Positions 1 through 5,790 of a stretch of DNA of 64,000 nt are shown here, piece after piece. Location of the stretch: positions 17,367-81,366 of IMG/VR virus record IMGVR_UViG_3300020578_000040. One strand, written 5' to 3'. The translations under genes and the position numbers were made by a program. Numbering within the stretch: position 1 is the first letter of the stretch; the number at the start of each line of letters is the position of its first letter. The notes under the pieces were generated by a model, which ran no database searches, was not told the DNA's origin, and was given only the letters and a program-made list of their open reading frames with translations. Source of the DNA: a virus.

Positions 1-2
1 CA

Positions 3-98
3 CGAATGCTCGACGAGAAAGAAGCACGAGGCGAACTCGCCCGCGAGTGTGTCGAACTCGACTGGTTCGAGTTGGACGAAGAAGGAGAGATGATCTGA
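3..98 (+). CDS. C-terminal fragment of an acidic protein (start outside window)
   Basis: An open frame enters from the left edge and ends at the TGA at 96-98. The 31 visible residues are rich in Glu and Asp and carry one Trp. The gene lies 3 bp upstream of the next start codon, and its last codons (ggagagatg) would also supply the ribosome-binding site of the next gene. Too little is visible to name a family. The frame choice rests on composition and on the tight spacing typical of this gene string. Confidence 0.5.
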   Translation, partial: RMLDEKEARGELARECVELDWFELDEEGEMI

Positions 99-101
99 AC
101 C

Positions 102-335
102 ATGTTCCGTGAACCAATCGAGGAGCCAGAGATGACCAAACTCAACCCCCAGGAGCGAGCCCTGCTCATCCTGAACAACGCCAAGCGTGACATCACCAAC
201 ATCATGGCTCTCCCCATGGAGGACTACGAGGTGATCGAACGGCAACTACGTGACTCGATCGCGTGGCTCATGTCGGGAAGCCGGCACAGGCCTCTGATCC
301 GCGTCGCCTTGACAAAGGGCGAAGAGCCCTTCTAA
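102..335 (+). CDS. Small hypothetical phage protein
   Basis: 77 residues from the ATG at 102, with a GGAGAG ribosome-binding site about 10 bp upstream. An internal ATG at 132, preceded by GAGGAG, is an equally good start and would give 67 residues. The protein is mostly helical in character, with an amphipathic central stretch and no Cys, signal peptide or membrane segment. I do not recognise a family. It follows the fragment at the left edge without its own promoter, so it is probably co-transcribed with it. Confidence 0.6.
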   Translation: MFREPIEEPEMTKLNPQERALLILNNAKRDITNIMALPMEDYEVIERQLRDSIAWLMSGSRHRPLIRVALTKGEEPF

Positions 336-377
336 CATCAACCAACAGCAACACCCACCTATAGAAAGGAACTACAA

Positions 378-587
378 GTGGAAGCAACAGAAACCAAGAA
401 GAAGATCACCGATACGAACCTCGATGAGTTTAAGCACCGAATGGGCACCATCGACGTGGAGGGACTGATCGTCTCGATCACCGTGACGGACGCTCGATTC
501 CGCTACGGACACATCGACCTTAAGGTCACGCCCATCTCGGGCCGTGGCGAGCGTTGGGTCGAGAGCACCAAGGTGACTCTGATCTAA
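378..587 (+). CDS. Small hypothetical phage protein (GTG start)
   Basis: 69 residues starting at GTG 378, chosen because AGAAAGGA lies 8-15 bp upstream, the same ribosome-binding style used across this arm. The N-terminus is Lys/Glu-rich. The rest alternates hydrophobic and polar residues as in a small beta protein, and ends in a basic-aromatic segment. No known family is recognised. The stop abuts the end of the convergent gene at 588-815. Confidence 0.6.
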   Translation: MEATETKKKITDTNLDEFKHRMGTIDVEGLIVSITVTDARFRYGHIDLKVTPISGRGERWVESTKVTLI

Positions 588-815
588 TCAGAACAGAGTT
601 AGAGACATGTCAGGGGGGTTGTCTTTCAGATCAACACAGGTCTGACAGGCAACCCCGCCGATCATCTTCAGCATCTTCACATCGCCGGCATTGAGTTTGC
701 CCTTCTTCGTGATGCGGGTATAGCCCTCGATGCGCAGCCACACGTCCTTCTCAATCCGAAGAATGTCGCGGCCACACAGGTCGCACTGATACAGCGGGGG
801 AAGATGTCCGTCCAT
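588..815 (-). CDS. Small zinc-ribbon protein, minus strand
   Basis: 75 residues with two CxxC pairs (CDLC near residues 11-14 and CQTC near residues 57-60), the layout of a single zinc ribbon. It is convergent with the preceding gene and points away from the promoter region at 1090. No ribosome-binding site is visible. Instead a TTGAGT-N17-TACGAT promoter places transcription start at about the ATG, so the mRNA is probably leaderless, as is common in actinobacteria. A small DNA- or RNA-binding regulator is plausible; the target is unknown. Confidence 0.6.
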   Translation of the reverse strand: MDGHLPPLYQCDLCGRDILRIEKDVWLRIEGYTRITKKGKLNAGDVKMLKMIGGVACQTCVDLKDNPPDMSLTLF

Positions 816-821
816 CGCTCA

Positions 822-850
822 ATCGTATCGAAGCCCCGCACTCAACTCAA
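822..850 (-). promoter_or_regulatory. Candidate leaderless promoter for the zinc-ribbon gene
   Basis: Read on the minus strand, TTGAGT (850-845) is followed after 17 bp by TACGAT (827-822), and only 6 bp separate the -10 from the ATG at 815. This geometry puts +1 at or next to the start codon. Confidence 0.45.
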
Positions 851-856
851 GACGGA

Positions 857-896
857 AGCCCCGCTTTCCCAGGGGAGGAGTCTGTCTAGCGGGGCT
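857..896. terminator. Perfect GC-rich inverted repeat (possible terminator or insulator)
   Basis: AGCCCCGCT (857-865) and AGCGGGGCT (888-896) form a perfect 9-bp stem around a 22-base loop, with no U tract. Further copies of AGCCCCGC or its complement lie at 832-839, 915-924, 3951-3958, 4029-4037, 4050-4058 and 4075-4083. This is therefore a repeated element shared by the two large intergenic regions, lying between divergently read genes. Confidence 0.45.
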
Positions 897-961
897 GCGA
901 ATCGCTCGATCCTTACGGGGCTGCGGCGCGTAACCGAGGCCCTCGACGCCGGCCACCAACC

Positions 962-1040
962 GCGCGTATCCGACACCCGAGCACCGCGCGTATCCTGAAC
1001 CGCGCGTATGCGCACGCACGGTAGGCACATGGGCGCGTAT
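962..1040. repeat. Cluster of four GCGCGTAT motifs plus a shared 15-mer
   Basis: GCGCGTAT occurs at 962-969, 986-993, 1002-1009 and 1033-1040. CACGGTAGGCACATG at 1017-1031 recurs exactly at 4184-4198 beside a second four-copy cluster. The stretch 816-1253 holds no gene. It contains the minus-strand promoter, the GC-rich inverted repeat, this cluster and two tandem plus-strand promoters. The motif spacing suggests a binding site for a phage protein, either as operator or as origin iterons. Confidence 0.7.
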
Positions 1041-1094
1041 GCGCTCGCGCGCGCGTGTGCGTGTTCCTCTCTCCCCCCTCCACGGAGCGTCGAT

Positions 1095-1146
1095 TTGACA
1101 CGCTCACTACGGTCTGATAGGTTCAGTGTTGTCGGGGAAACCGACA
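1095..1146 (+). promoter_or_regulatory. Cassette promoter 1 with 5' stem-loop
   Basis: TTGACA 1095-1100, 17-bp spacer, TAGGTT 1118-1123 with an extended TG at 1115-1116. A stem-loop at 1130-1146 (TGTCGG / CCGACA, loop GGAAA) begins 7 bp after the -10. It is followed by a second, near-identical cassette, so the gene at 1254 has tandem promoters. Confidence 0.8.
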
Positions 1147-1175
1147 CCCCCGAATCCCCTCCACGGAGCGTCGAT

Positions 1176-1228
1176 TTGACACGGCACACTGTGGGTGATA
1201 GGTTCGGGGTTGTCGGGGAAACCTGACG
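1176..1228 (+). promoter_or_regulatory. Cassette promoter 2 with GAAA-capped 5' stem-loop
   Basis: TTGACA 1176-1181, 17 bp, TAGGTT 1199-1204, then a 7-bp stem with a GAAA loop at 1211-1228 that starts exactly at the predicted +1. The leader CTACCTACTACAGAAAGGA (1230-1248) supplies the ribosome-binding site of the gene at 1254. Confidence 0.85.
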
Positions 1229-1253
1229 CTACCTACTACAGAAAGGAATCATC

Positions 1254-1775
1254 ATGATTTGTCGTTCATGCGACACGCCCGCAGTGGGCAAGAGTGCCTA
1301 CTGCTCCACTCACCGCGCCGAGGCACGGGCCGCGTGGAAGGCCAAGATCAGCGACGAGGCCGAGGCCCGCAAGGCCCGCAAGGCCGGTCACGCCGAACTC
1401 TGGTCGCGCGCCGTTCAGGCCGGTATCAAGGCGTGGCACGAAGCCATCCCCACCCCCATGCTCGTGGGCACGGCGAAGGGTCTGTTCGACGACTCGTTCG
1501 ACGAGACCAAACCCGTGTACCACGTGAGCGAGGGCGTGTGCGGTTTCGCGTCGCTCGTCGTGAAGCCCGCGAACTCGTCGTTCGCTCACTGGCTCAAGGC
1601 CAACGTGCGCACGAGCAAGCACTACGGCGGTGGCCTCTCCGTGTGGTCGTCCGTCATCGTGCCGGAGGACGCGCGCAGTCAGTCCTACGAGCGCAAGGAC
1701 GCGGCCATGCGCGCCGTGGCCGAGGTGCTCCGCGAGGCCGGTATCAAGGCCTCGTGCTGGAGCAGGCTCGACTGA
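1254..1775 (+). CDS. Conserved-looking phage protein with N-terminal Cys/His finger
   Basis: 173 residues. The start at ATG 1254 is set by GAAAGGA 6-12 bp upstream. The N-terminus has a C3-x2-C6 pair, then Cys and His near residues 17-19, as in a short zinc finger. A Lys/Arg/Ala-rich helix follows, and a longer C-terminal domain has alternating hydrophobic strands and a Cys near the end. It is preceded by two tandem cassette promoters and is probably highly expressed early. I do not recognise the C-terminal family and assign no function. Confidence 0.75.
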   Translation: MICRSCDTPAVGKSAYCSTHRAEARAAWKAKISDEAEARKARKAGHAELWSRAVQAGIKAWHEAIPTPMLVGTAKGLFDDSFDETKPVYHVSEGVCGFASLVVKPANSSFAHWLKANVRTSKHYGGGLSVWSSVIVPEDARSQSYERKDAAMRAVAEVLREAGIKASCWSRLD

Positions 1776-1814
1776 GCGAGGGCGGGGGGCGCAAGCCCCC
1801 CACTCCCCCTCGAT

Positions 1815-1865
1815 TTGACAGACCCACCTACCGCTGATAGATTCAGTGGTGGGAGCAATACCCCA
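1815..1865 (+). promoter_or_regulatory. Cassette promoter 3 with GCAA-capped leader hairpin
   Basis: TTGACA 1815-1820, 17 bp, TAGATT 1838-1843. The predicted +1 is near 1850, where an imperfect TGGGA / T(A)CCC(C)A stem with a GCAA loop begins. It drives the gene at 1883, whose ribosome-binding site is AGAAAGAGGA. Confidence 0.8.
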
Positions 1866-1882
1866 ACCAAGAAAGAGGAACA

Positions 1883-2248
1883 ATGACCATCACCAACATC
1901 ACGGGAACCGTGCTCATCGGACACGTGGGCGTGGACTCCGGCCAACTCATGATCTGCGACCCGTGCTACATCAAGGCCGACGACTGGGCCGACCAGCCGT
2001 ACGCCCCCGCAAACGCCGTGGACGGCAAGTACCCGTTCACCTACAACGGCGCGTGTGGCGCGACGCTCAATGAGGACAGTGCTGGGCAGTTGGGCACGTT
2101 CGATACCGGCATCGCGTTCGCATCGGGCTACGGCGACGGCACCTACCCCGTGTACGCCACGTACGTCGATGGGCGCATCGCCAGTGTCGAGATCGTGCTC
2201 ATCAGCGAGGACGAGGACGACGAGGACGAGGAGGAGTACCTCCTCTGA
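1883..2248 (+). CDS. DUF4241-like protein with acidic tail
   Basis: 121 residues. The middle carries a CDPCYI motif near residue 25 and the C-terminal half reads SGYGDGTYPVY, which resembles the conserved end of DUF4241 proteins (function unknown, frequent in phages and actinobacteria). The last 15 residues are almost all Glu and Asp. It is a single-gene transcription unit: its own cassette promoter precedes it, and the next promoter begins 2 bp after its stop. The family assignment is from motif memory only. Confidence 0.7.
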   Translation: MTITNITGTVLIGHVGVDSGQLMICDPCYIKADDWADQPYAPANAVDGKYPFTYNGACGATLNEDSAGQLGTFDTGIAFASGYGDGTYPVYATYVDGRIASVEIVLISEDEDDEDEEEYLL

Positions 2249-2249
2249 T

Positions 2250-2302
2250 TTGACAGCGACCCCTGCCCCTGATAGATTCAGGGGTGGGGGAAGCAATACC
2301 CA
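2250..2302 (+). promoter_or_regulatory. Cassette promoter 4 with GCAA-capped leader hairpin
   Basis: TTGACA 2250-2255, 17 bp, TAGATT 2273-2278. From the predicted +1 at 2285, TGGG...CCCA (2285-2302) encloses a GCAA loop. The -35 starts 2 bp after the preceding stop codon, so each gene here carries its own promoter. Confidence 0.8.
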
Positions 2303-2322
2303 TCAGCAACAGAAAGGAAATC

Positions 2323-2598
2323 ATGACCACCATCACCACCATCAAGCAACGGAACATCGACGCCGGCCACTACTTCTTCGACACAAAGGCCATGCGGTTC
2401 TTCAACAGTCGCGTGAGTCGCACCACCTACGGCGACTTCTTCGTGACCAGCGAGAAAGGCCCCGACAAGGTGCGCCGGTACACGGTGCGCTACAGCGACC
2501 CCGCCACCGGCCACATCAACACGGTCGGAGAGTTCCAGCAGTTCGACACGCTGTGGGGCGCGCTCGCGGAAGCGCGACGCCTCTACCTCGCGATCTGA
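2323..2598 (+). CDS. Small hypothetical phage protein
   Basis: 91 residues from ATG 2323, fixed by AGAAAGGA at 2311-2318. The sequence is basic and aromatic, with repeated Tyr, Phe and Arg and alternating strands (residues 15-70), suggesting a compact beta fold. There is no Cys and no membrane segment. No family is recognised. It is expressed from the cassette promoter immediately upstream. Confidence 0.7.
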   Translation: MTTITTIKQRNIDAGHYFFDTKAMRFFNSRVSRTTYGDFFVTSEKGPDKVRRYTVRYSDPATGHINTVGEFQQFDTLWGALAEARRLYLAI

Positions 2599-2844
2599 TC
2601 GTGCGCTCGTTGTCGGCTCCGTGGCTCTGGTCGTTCGTCGTCGTGTACGAAGGACGCCCAGAGTCGAGGTTCCGGTTTGGCTCCCCCTGCCGGCTTGTGC
2701 GTTCCGTTGATCTTGCCGTGCATGTGTTACTGCCCGAACTTCTGACACCGCATCTTCCGATCCTGGCGTGCTACCTCCGTTCGACTTCCCCTAGATGGGG
2801 TCGAGCGTGGCGTCGCTGGTAGACCCAAATGGCCAGTTGCTGAT
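2599..2844. other. Gene-free stretch before cassette promoter 5
   Basis: I see no open frame with a ribosome-binding site on either strand. The only notable element is an inverted repeat at 2781-2804 (TCGA...CCCC / GGGG...TCGA) that could terminate the preceding transcript. It may be a decayed gene or an RNA, but nothing in it supports a specific call. Confidence 0.4.
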
Positions 2845-2900
2845 TTGACAACCTGTCCCTGCCACCACTAGGATTAGTGGTGGTGGGGGCAACCCAACCA
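2845..2900 (+). promoter_or_regulatory. Cassette promoter 5, with an extra palindrome over the -10
   Basis: TTGACA 2845-2850, 18 bp, TAGGAT 2869-2874. The -10 sits inside a palindrome CCACCACTA / TAGTGGTGG (about 2863-2884), as an operator might. A second hairpin starting at 2881 (TGGTGGG / CCC-A-ACCA, loop GGCAA) occupies the +1 position, as in the other cassettes. ACCTACTACAGAAAGGA then leads to the gene at 2928. Confidence 0.8.
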
Positions 2901-2927
2901 AATACCTACTACAGAAAGGAATCCCCA

Positions 2928-3392
2928 ATGGGACTCGATCAGTACCTACACGCAAAGAAATACACCTCGCCCGCCGAATGGCGACCCGAGGCCGAGCGCA
3001 AGGCTTACGCCGACATCATGAAGGCGGTGCAAGTCAGCGAGTTCATGGATGACCACTTGCCCTCCGCAACCGTCGAAGTGATGGTGGCCTACTGGCGCAA
3101 GCAGAACGCCATCCACAAGTGGTTCGTGGACAACCATCAGGGTGGCGAGGACGACTGCCGTGAGTCCTACGTCGGACGTCAGGGGCTGGAAAGCCTGCGC
3201 GACGTCTGTCGCGAGGTGCTGGCCGACCACTCGAAGGCCGACGAACTCCTGCCCACGGAGTCCGGGTTCTTCTTCGGTGGCACGGAGTACGACAAGTGGT
3301 ACTTCGATGGGCTGGCCTACACGGTCGAGCGTATCGAGAAGTTGCTCACCATGCCCGACGACTGGGACTTCTACTACCAGTCATCGTGGTGA
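2928..3392 (+). CDS. MGLDxYL-type conserved phage protein
   Basis: 154 residues. The start at ATG 2928 is set by ACAGAAAGGA 8-17 bp upstream. The N-terminus MGLDQYL is typical of a widespread phage protein family of unknown function. The body is acidic and helical (residues 25-125) and ends in a Tyr/Trp/Asp-rich segment. It has its own cassette promoter upstream and a strong UUCG-capped hairpin directly after the stop. Its function is unknown. Confidence 0.75.
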   Translation: MGLDQYLHAKKYTSPAEWRPEAERKAYADIMKAVQVSEFMDDHLPSATVEVMVAYWRKQNAIHKWFVDNHQGGEDDCRESYVGRQGLESLRDVCREVLADHSKADELLPTESGFFFGGTEYDKWYFDGLAYTVERIEKLLTMPDDWDFYYQSSW

Positions 3393-3400
3393 CCCGCTCA

Positions 3401-3428
3401 GGGGTCGGTCTCTTCGGAGGCCGACCCC
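3401..3428 (+). terminator. 12-bp hairpin with TTCG tetraloop
   Basis: GGGGTCGGTCTC (3401-3412), TTCG, GAGGCCGACCCC (3417-3428), with one G-U pair. It lies 8 bp after a stop codon and 35 bp before the next start. There is no U tract, so it may be a terminator or a stabilising 3' end between genes. Confidence 0.6.
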
Positions 3429-3463
3429 ACCATCATCTACAAACACAGAAACAGGAGAATGAA

Positions 3464-3628
3464 ATGACACTCACCGAATGCGACGTCCAGCGGATCGAAG
3501 ACCTGCTGAAGGAACTCCCCGCCATGATCGAAGAGCATGGATACCCGTATGCGCTAGGCGGTGCTGAGTATTGGCTGAAGCGCATCGTCGAATTGTCCGC
3601 GCACCAGAAGAAAGGAATTGGGCAATGA
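3464..3628 (+). CDS. Small hypothetical protein upstream of WhiB
   Basis: 54 residues from ATG 3464 with ACAGGAG at 3451-3457. It has a helical acidic N-terminus and a Tyr/Gly segment near residues 25-35. Its stop overlaps the start of the WhiB-like gene by four bases (ATGA), so the two are translationally coupled, and the shared ribosome-binding site GAAAGGA lies inside this gene's last codons. No family is recognised. Confidence 0.65.
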   Translation: MTLTECDVQRIEDLLKELPAMIEEHGYPYALGGAEYWLKRIVELSAHQKKGIGQ

Positions 3629-3849
3629 ACAACGAGGAAGCCAAGTGCAAGGGCAAGGGCAAAATCTTCTTCGCCCCTCACGCAGAGCGACCCCAGGCCC
3701 GCGTCCGTCGCGAGGCCATCGCCATCGCCCTCTGCCTGTCGTGCCCACTCGTCGATGAGTGTCGAGTGGCTGGCGCGAATGAGGAGCACGGCATCTGGGG
3801 TGGCACCACCGAGCGCGACCGCGGAATGGTCAAGGAGCGAGCCCGCTAA
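3625..3849 (+). CDS. whiB-like: WhiB-like iron-sulphur transcriptional regulator
   Basis: 74 residues with the four WhiB cysteines (C8, C37, C40, C46 in a C-x28-C-x2-C-x5-C layout) and the GIWGG turn (56-60), followed by a basic tail. WhiB proteins bind a 4Fe-4S cluster and usually act through the primary sigma factor. They occur only in actinobacteria and their phages, so this points to the host. The ATG at 3625 overlaps the preceding stop and is preceded by GAAAGGA. It may control the promoter cassettes of this arm or host genes; neither is shown here. An SOS-box sequence lies just downstream. Confidence 0.93.
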   Translation: MNNEEAKCKGKGKIFFAPHAERPQARVRREAIAIALCLSCPLVDECRVAGANEEHGIWGGTTERDRGMVKERAR

Positions 3850-3865
3850 ATAGCCAGCCATTATC

Positions 3866-3879
3866 CGAACAAATGTTCG
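3866..3879. promoter_or_regulatory. Actinobacterial SOS box (candidate LexA operator)
   Basis: CGAACAAATGTTCG matches the actinobacterial LexA consensus CGAAC-RNRY-GTTCG at every position, inside a slightly longer palindrome (3865-3880). It heads the 680-bp gene-free region 3850-4529, about 25 bp upstream of a weak TTAGGGT -10-like sequence near 3910. Confidence 0.6.
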
Positions 3880-3950
3880 GGTGTTGCTGGATGACGGCCG
3901 GCGTTCTCGGTTAGGGTGTGCTCGACGCACAACCTCCATGTGTGTCCGAG

Positions 3951-3990
3951 AGCCCCGCCGTTTCTTTCCTCCTTTCTGGACGGCGGGGCT
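3951..3990 (+). terminator. GC-rich hairpin, possible terminator of a short transcript
   Basis: AGCCCCGCCGT (3951-3961) pairs with ACGGCGGGGCT (3980-3990), followed by TCTCGTATTCT. Just upstream, TGTGC/GCACA at about 3918-3932 forms a smaller hairpin. The span from 3890 to 4000 could be a short non-coding RNA with its own terminator, controlled by the SOS box; this is only a possibility. Confidence 0.45.
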
Positions 3991-4028
3991 TCTCGTATTC
4001 TGGAGCCCCGCACACTGCGCTGCCCTGG

Positions 4029-4198
4029 AGCCCCGCTCGCACTCGATCCAGCGGGGCTCGCGCGGCCACGGACCAGCGGGGCTGCGGCGTTCGCGCGTAT
4101 GTCTTACGCGGCCTCACGATTCGCGCGTATGTAATGGGCCGGCAGATTCGCGCGTATGTCTCCCACTTCGCGCGTATGTAGGCCACGGTAGGCACATG
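4029..4198. repeat. Second repeat module: AGCGGGGCT copies, four GCGCGTAT motifs, shared 15-mer
   Basis: AGCCCCGCT 4029-4037 and AGCGGGGCT 4050-4058 and 4075-4083 are followed by GCGCGTAT at 4093-4100, 4123-4130, 4150-4157 and 4170-4177 (each inside TTCGCGCGTATGT), then CACGGTAGGCACATG at 4184-4198. Element types and copy number match the module at 832-1040. It sits immediately upstream of four tandem promoters. No gene is present in 3850-4529. Confidence 0.7.
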
Positions 4199-4238
4199 AC
4201 GATCCACGCGCGCGTAATCTTTGTGGTGTCCCCTCGAT

Positions 4239-4291
4239 TTGACAGAGGGTGGCAGGGCTGATAGGTTTGGGTTTGTCGGGGCAACTCGACA
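4239..4291 (+). promoter_or_regulatory. Cassette promoter 6 (first of four in tandem)
   Basis: TTGACA 4239-4244, 17 bp, TAGGTT 4262-4267. The 7-bp stem with a GCAA loop at 4274-4291 begins at the predicted +1. Confidence 0.8.
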
Positions 4292-4306
4292 CCAAGCCAA
4301 CTCGAT

Positions 4307-4359
4307 TTGACCAGCCCTGTATGGTCTGATAGAGTTCGGTTTGTCGGGGCAACTCGGCA
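4307..4359 (+). promoter_or_regulatory. Cassette promoter 7 (second of four)
   Basis: TTGACC 4307-4312, 17 bp, TAGAGT 4330-4335. The GCAA-capped stem at 4342-4359 differs from cassette 6 by one base, which leaves a G-U pair in place of a Watson-Crick pair. Confidence 0.75.
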
Positions 4360-4397
4360 GGCCTGCTATGACGCACTATCTAAGTGACTCGCCCGAT

Positions 4398-4450
4398 TTG
4401 ACGGTGACTCACCCACCTGATAGATTCAGGTTTGTCGAGTTCTCCCGACA
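4398..4450 (+). promoter_or_regulatory. Cassette promoter 8 (third of four)
   Basis: TTGACG 4398-4403, 17 bp, TAGATT 4421-4426. The stem TGTCG (4433-4437) / CGACA (4446-4450) begins at the predicted +1. Its loop is 8 bases, so the tetraloop is not kept here. Confidence 0.75.
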
Positions 4451-4465
4451 CCTAGCCGATTCGAT

Positions 4466-4494
4466 TTGACAGGCTCACACCTGTCCGATAGATT
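4466..4494 (+). promoter_or_regulatory. Cassette promoter 9 (fourth of four, no 5' hairpin)
   Basis: TTGACA 4466-4471, 17 bp, TAGATT 4489-4494. The predicted 5' end at about 4501 runs directly into GCAATACCTACTACCGAAAGG without a stem-loop. This is the one clear cassette that lacks the hairpin. Confidence 0.75.
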
Positions 4495-4529
4495 CGGAAA
4501 CGCAATACCTACTACCGAAAGGAATACCA

Positions 4530-4919
4530 ATGTCCCTTACCATCGACCGTGCTATTGCCGATCTCTTGGTTCTCCGTGACAAGGAGAAGGAGATCGAGCA
4601 GGCCAAGCGAGACACGGAGGCTCTGCTCGTCGCCCTGTTCGACGACGCAGGAATCGACCACTACGAGACCACCGACAAGGTGCGTGTCGCCGTGGAGAAC
4701 CGTCCCCGTCGCTCATTCGACATGGACAGTCTGCTGGCGAACCTGCCGGCGACCGTCCTCAACATGGTGCTGAAGCAGACCGTCGATTCGTCGGCGTTCG
4801 ACAGTGCCGTGGAGACCGGCCTCGTCCCGACCCCCGTGGTCGAGCAGGCCGTCACGATCTCGTATTCCACGCAAGTGCGTGTGTACGGGCAGAAGGGTGT
4901 TCGGGGCGACCGCTCCTGA
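4530..4919 (+). CDS. Hypothetical protein behind four tandem promoters
   Basis: 129 residues from ATG 4530, with ACCGAAAGGA just upstream. Residues 1-45 form a charged heptad-like helix, then a short strand region (TTDKVRVAVENRP) and a helical C-terminal part follow. The order of coiled coil then small beta element recalls Gp157-like siphovirus proteins, but I see no decisive motif. Four promoter cassettes in a row plus a terminator hairpin after the stop make it a single-gene unit, likely very highly expressed. No Cys, signal peptide or membrane segment. Confidence 0.75.
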   Translation: MSLTIDRAIADLLVLRDKEKEIEQAKRDTEALLVALFDDAGIDHYETTDKVRVAVENRPRRSFDMDSLLANLPATVLNMVLKQTVDSSAFDSAVETGLVPTPVVEQAVTISYSTQVRVYGQKGVRGDRS

Positions 4920-4931
4920 CACCCCTCACAA

Positions 4932-4953
4932 CCTGACATTTGGTCATGTCAGG
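4932..4953 (+). terminator. Intrinsic-terminator-like hairpin
   Basis: CCTGACAT (4932-4939), a 6-base loop, ATGTCAGG (4946-4953), then CTCCTTTCC. It follows the stop at 4919 and ends the unit driven by the four tandem promoters. Confidence 0.65.
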
Positions 4954-4985
4954 CTCCTTTCCGCATGACCCCTCACCCCGTCGAT

Positions 4986-5036
4986 TTGACAGGGGTGGGG
5001 GGAATGTGGGAGACTTCATTCGGAGCCAACCACTCC
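4986..5036 (+). promoter_or_regulatory. Degenerate cassette promoter 10
   Basis: TCGATTTGACA ends at 4991, but no good -10 is present; the best is GAGACT at 5010-5015 with an 18-bp spacer. A GGAG/CTCC stem (5022-5036) occupies the +1 position, and the ACCTACTACCGAAAGG leader (5038-5056) is intact. Probably a weak promoter for the ATPase-VWA pair. Confidence 0.5.
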
Positions 5037-5064
5037 ACCTACCTACTACCGAAAGGCAAACTCA

Positions 5065-5790
5065 ATGACCACCACCAATACCGCCATGCCTCAGTGCTGG
5101 CAAGATGTACACGACTGCCTCGCCTCGGGTGTCGATCGCCTCGTGCTGTTCGGCCCTCCGGGGACTGGCAAGACCTTCGCCGGTCTCACGATGGGCGATG
5201 TAACCACCGGAGCGTTCCGCGTCGTCTGTAACGAGGAGATGACCTCGGCCGATGTGACCGGACACTTCCAGCCCACGGGCAACGAGTGGACTTGGAACGA
5301 GGGCGCGGTTCTCCGTGCTTGGAAGGGCAACGGCTCTCACGGCGGTCGCGTCGTGGCAGACGAGATCGACCGTGCGTCGGGCGATGTGTTGTCGCTCCTG
5401 CTCGCCATGTTCGACTCGCCGGAGTCGGCCTCTTGGACGCACCCTGCGACCAAGCAGACCTTCCGTCCCCTCCCCGGATTCAGCGTCATCATGACGACGA
5501 ACATCGAGGACATGAGGGAACTCCCGACCGCTCTCAGGGATCGGTTCCCCGTGGCTATTCGTATCAACCGCCCACACCCGAACGCCCTGTTGGCCCTGCC
5601 GGAGGACTTGCGTGAGGTGGCCTCAGCCAGCGTGGACGCAGACGACGAGCGACGGTACTCGATTCGTACCTTCCAGTCATACGCCAAGTTGCGTGGAACG
5701 CTGGGTTCGGAGCGAGCCGCGACGCTGGTGTTCGGCAAGAACGCCAAGTCCATCATGGACGCCATCAAGATCGAGGAGGTCTCCAAGTGA
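5065..5790 (+). CDS. MoxR-type AAA ATPase
   Basis: 241 residues. The Walker A GPPGTGKT falls near residues 30-37 and the Walker B VVADEID near 97-103. A sensor-1-like MTTN near 140 and an arginine-bearing ALRDRFP follow. This is the AAA_5/MoxR/CbbQ layout; such ATPases work with a VWA partner as metal- or cofactor-insertion chaperones (CobS, NorQ, CbbQ are known examples). The next gene encodes exactly such a VWA protein and overlaps by four bases. The start is fixed by the GAAAGG leader. Substrate unknown; phages are known to carry CobS/CobT-like pairs. Confidence 0.9.
   Translation: MTTTNTAMPQCWQDVHDCLASGVDRLVLFGPPGTGKTFAGLTMGDVTTGAFRVVCNEEMTSADVTGHFQPTGNEWTWNEGAVLRAWKGNGSHGGRVVADEIDRASGDVLSLLLAMFDSPESASWTHPATKQTFRPLPGFSVIMTTNIEDMRELPTALRDRFPVAIRINRPHPNALLALPEDLREVASASVDADDERRYSIRTFQSYAKLRGTLGSERAATLVFGKNAKSIMDAIKIEEVSK

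Noticed and set aside
1266-1883. 205-codon minus-strand frame opposite the 1254 gene
   Set aside because: The plus-strand gene has two promoters and a strong leader; the antisense frame has none.
2599-2844. Long open frames on both strands after the 2323 gene
   Set aside because: They run antisense through well-supported genes, lack ribosome-binding sites, and have Arg/Pro/Ser-rich composition typical of GC-driven shadow frames.
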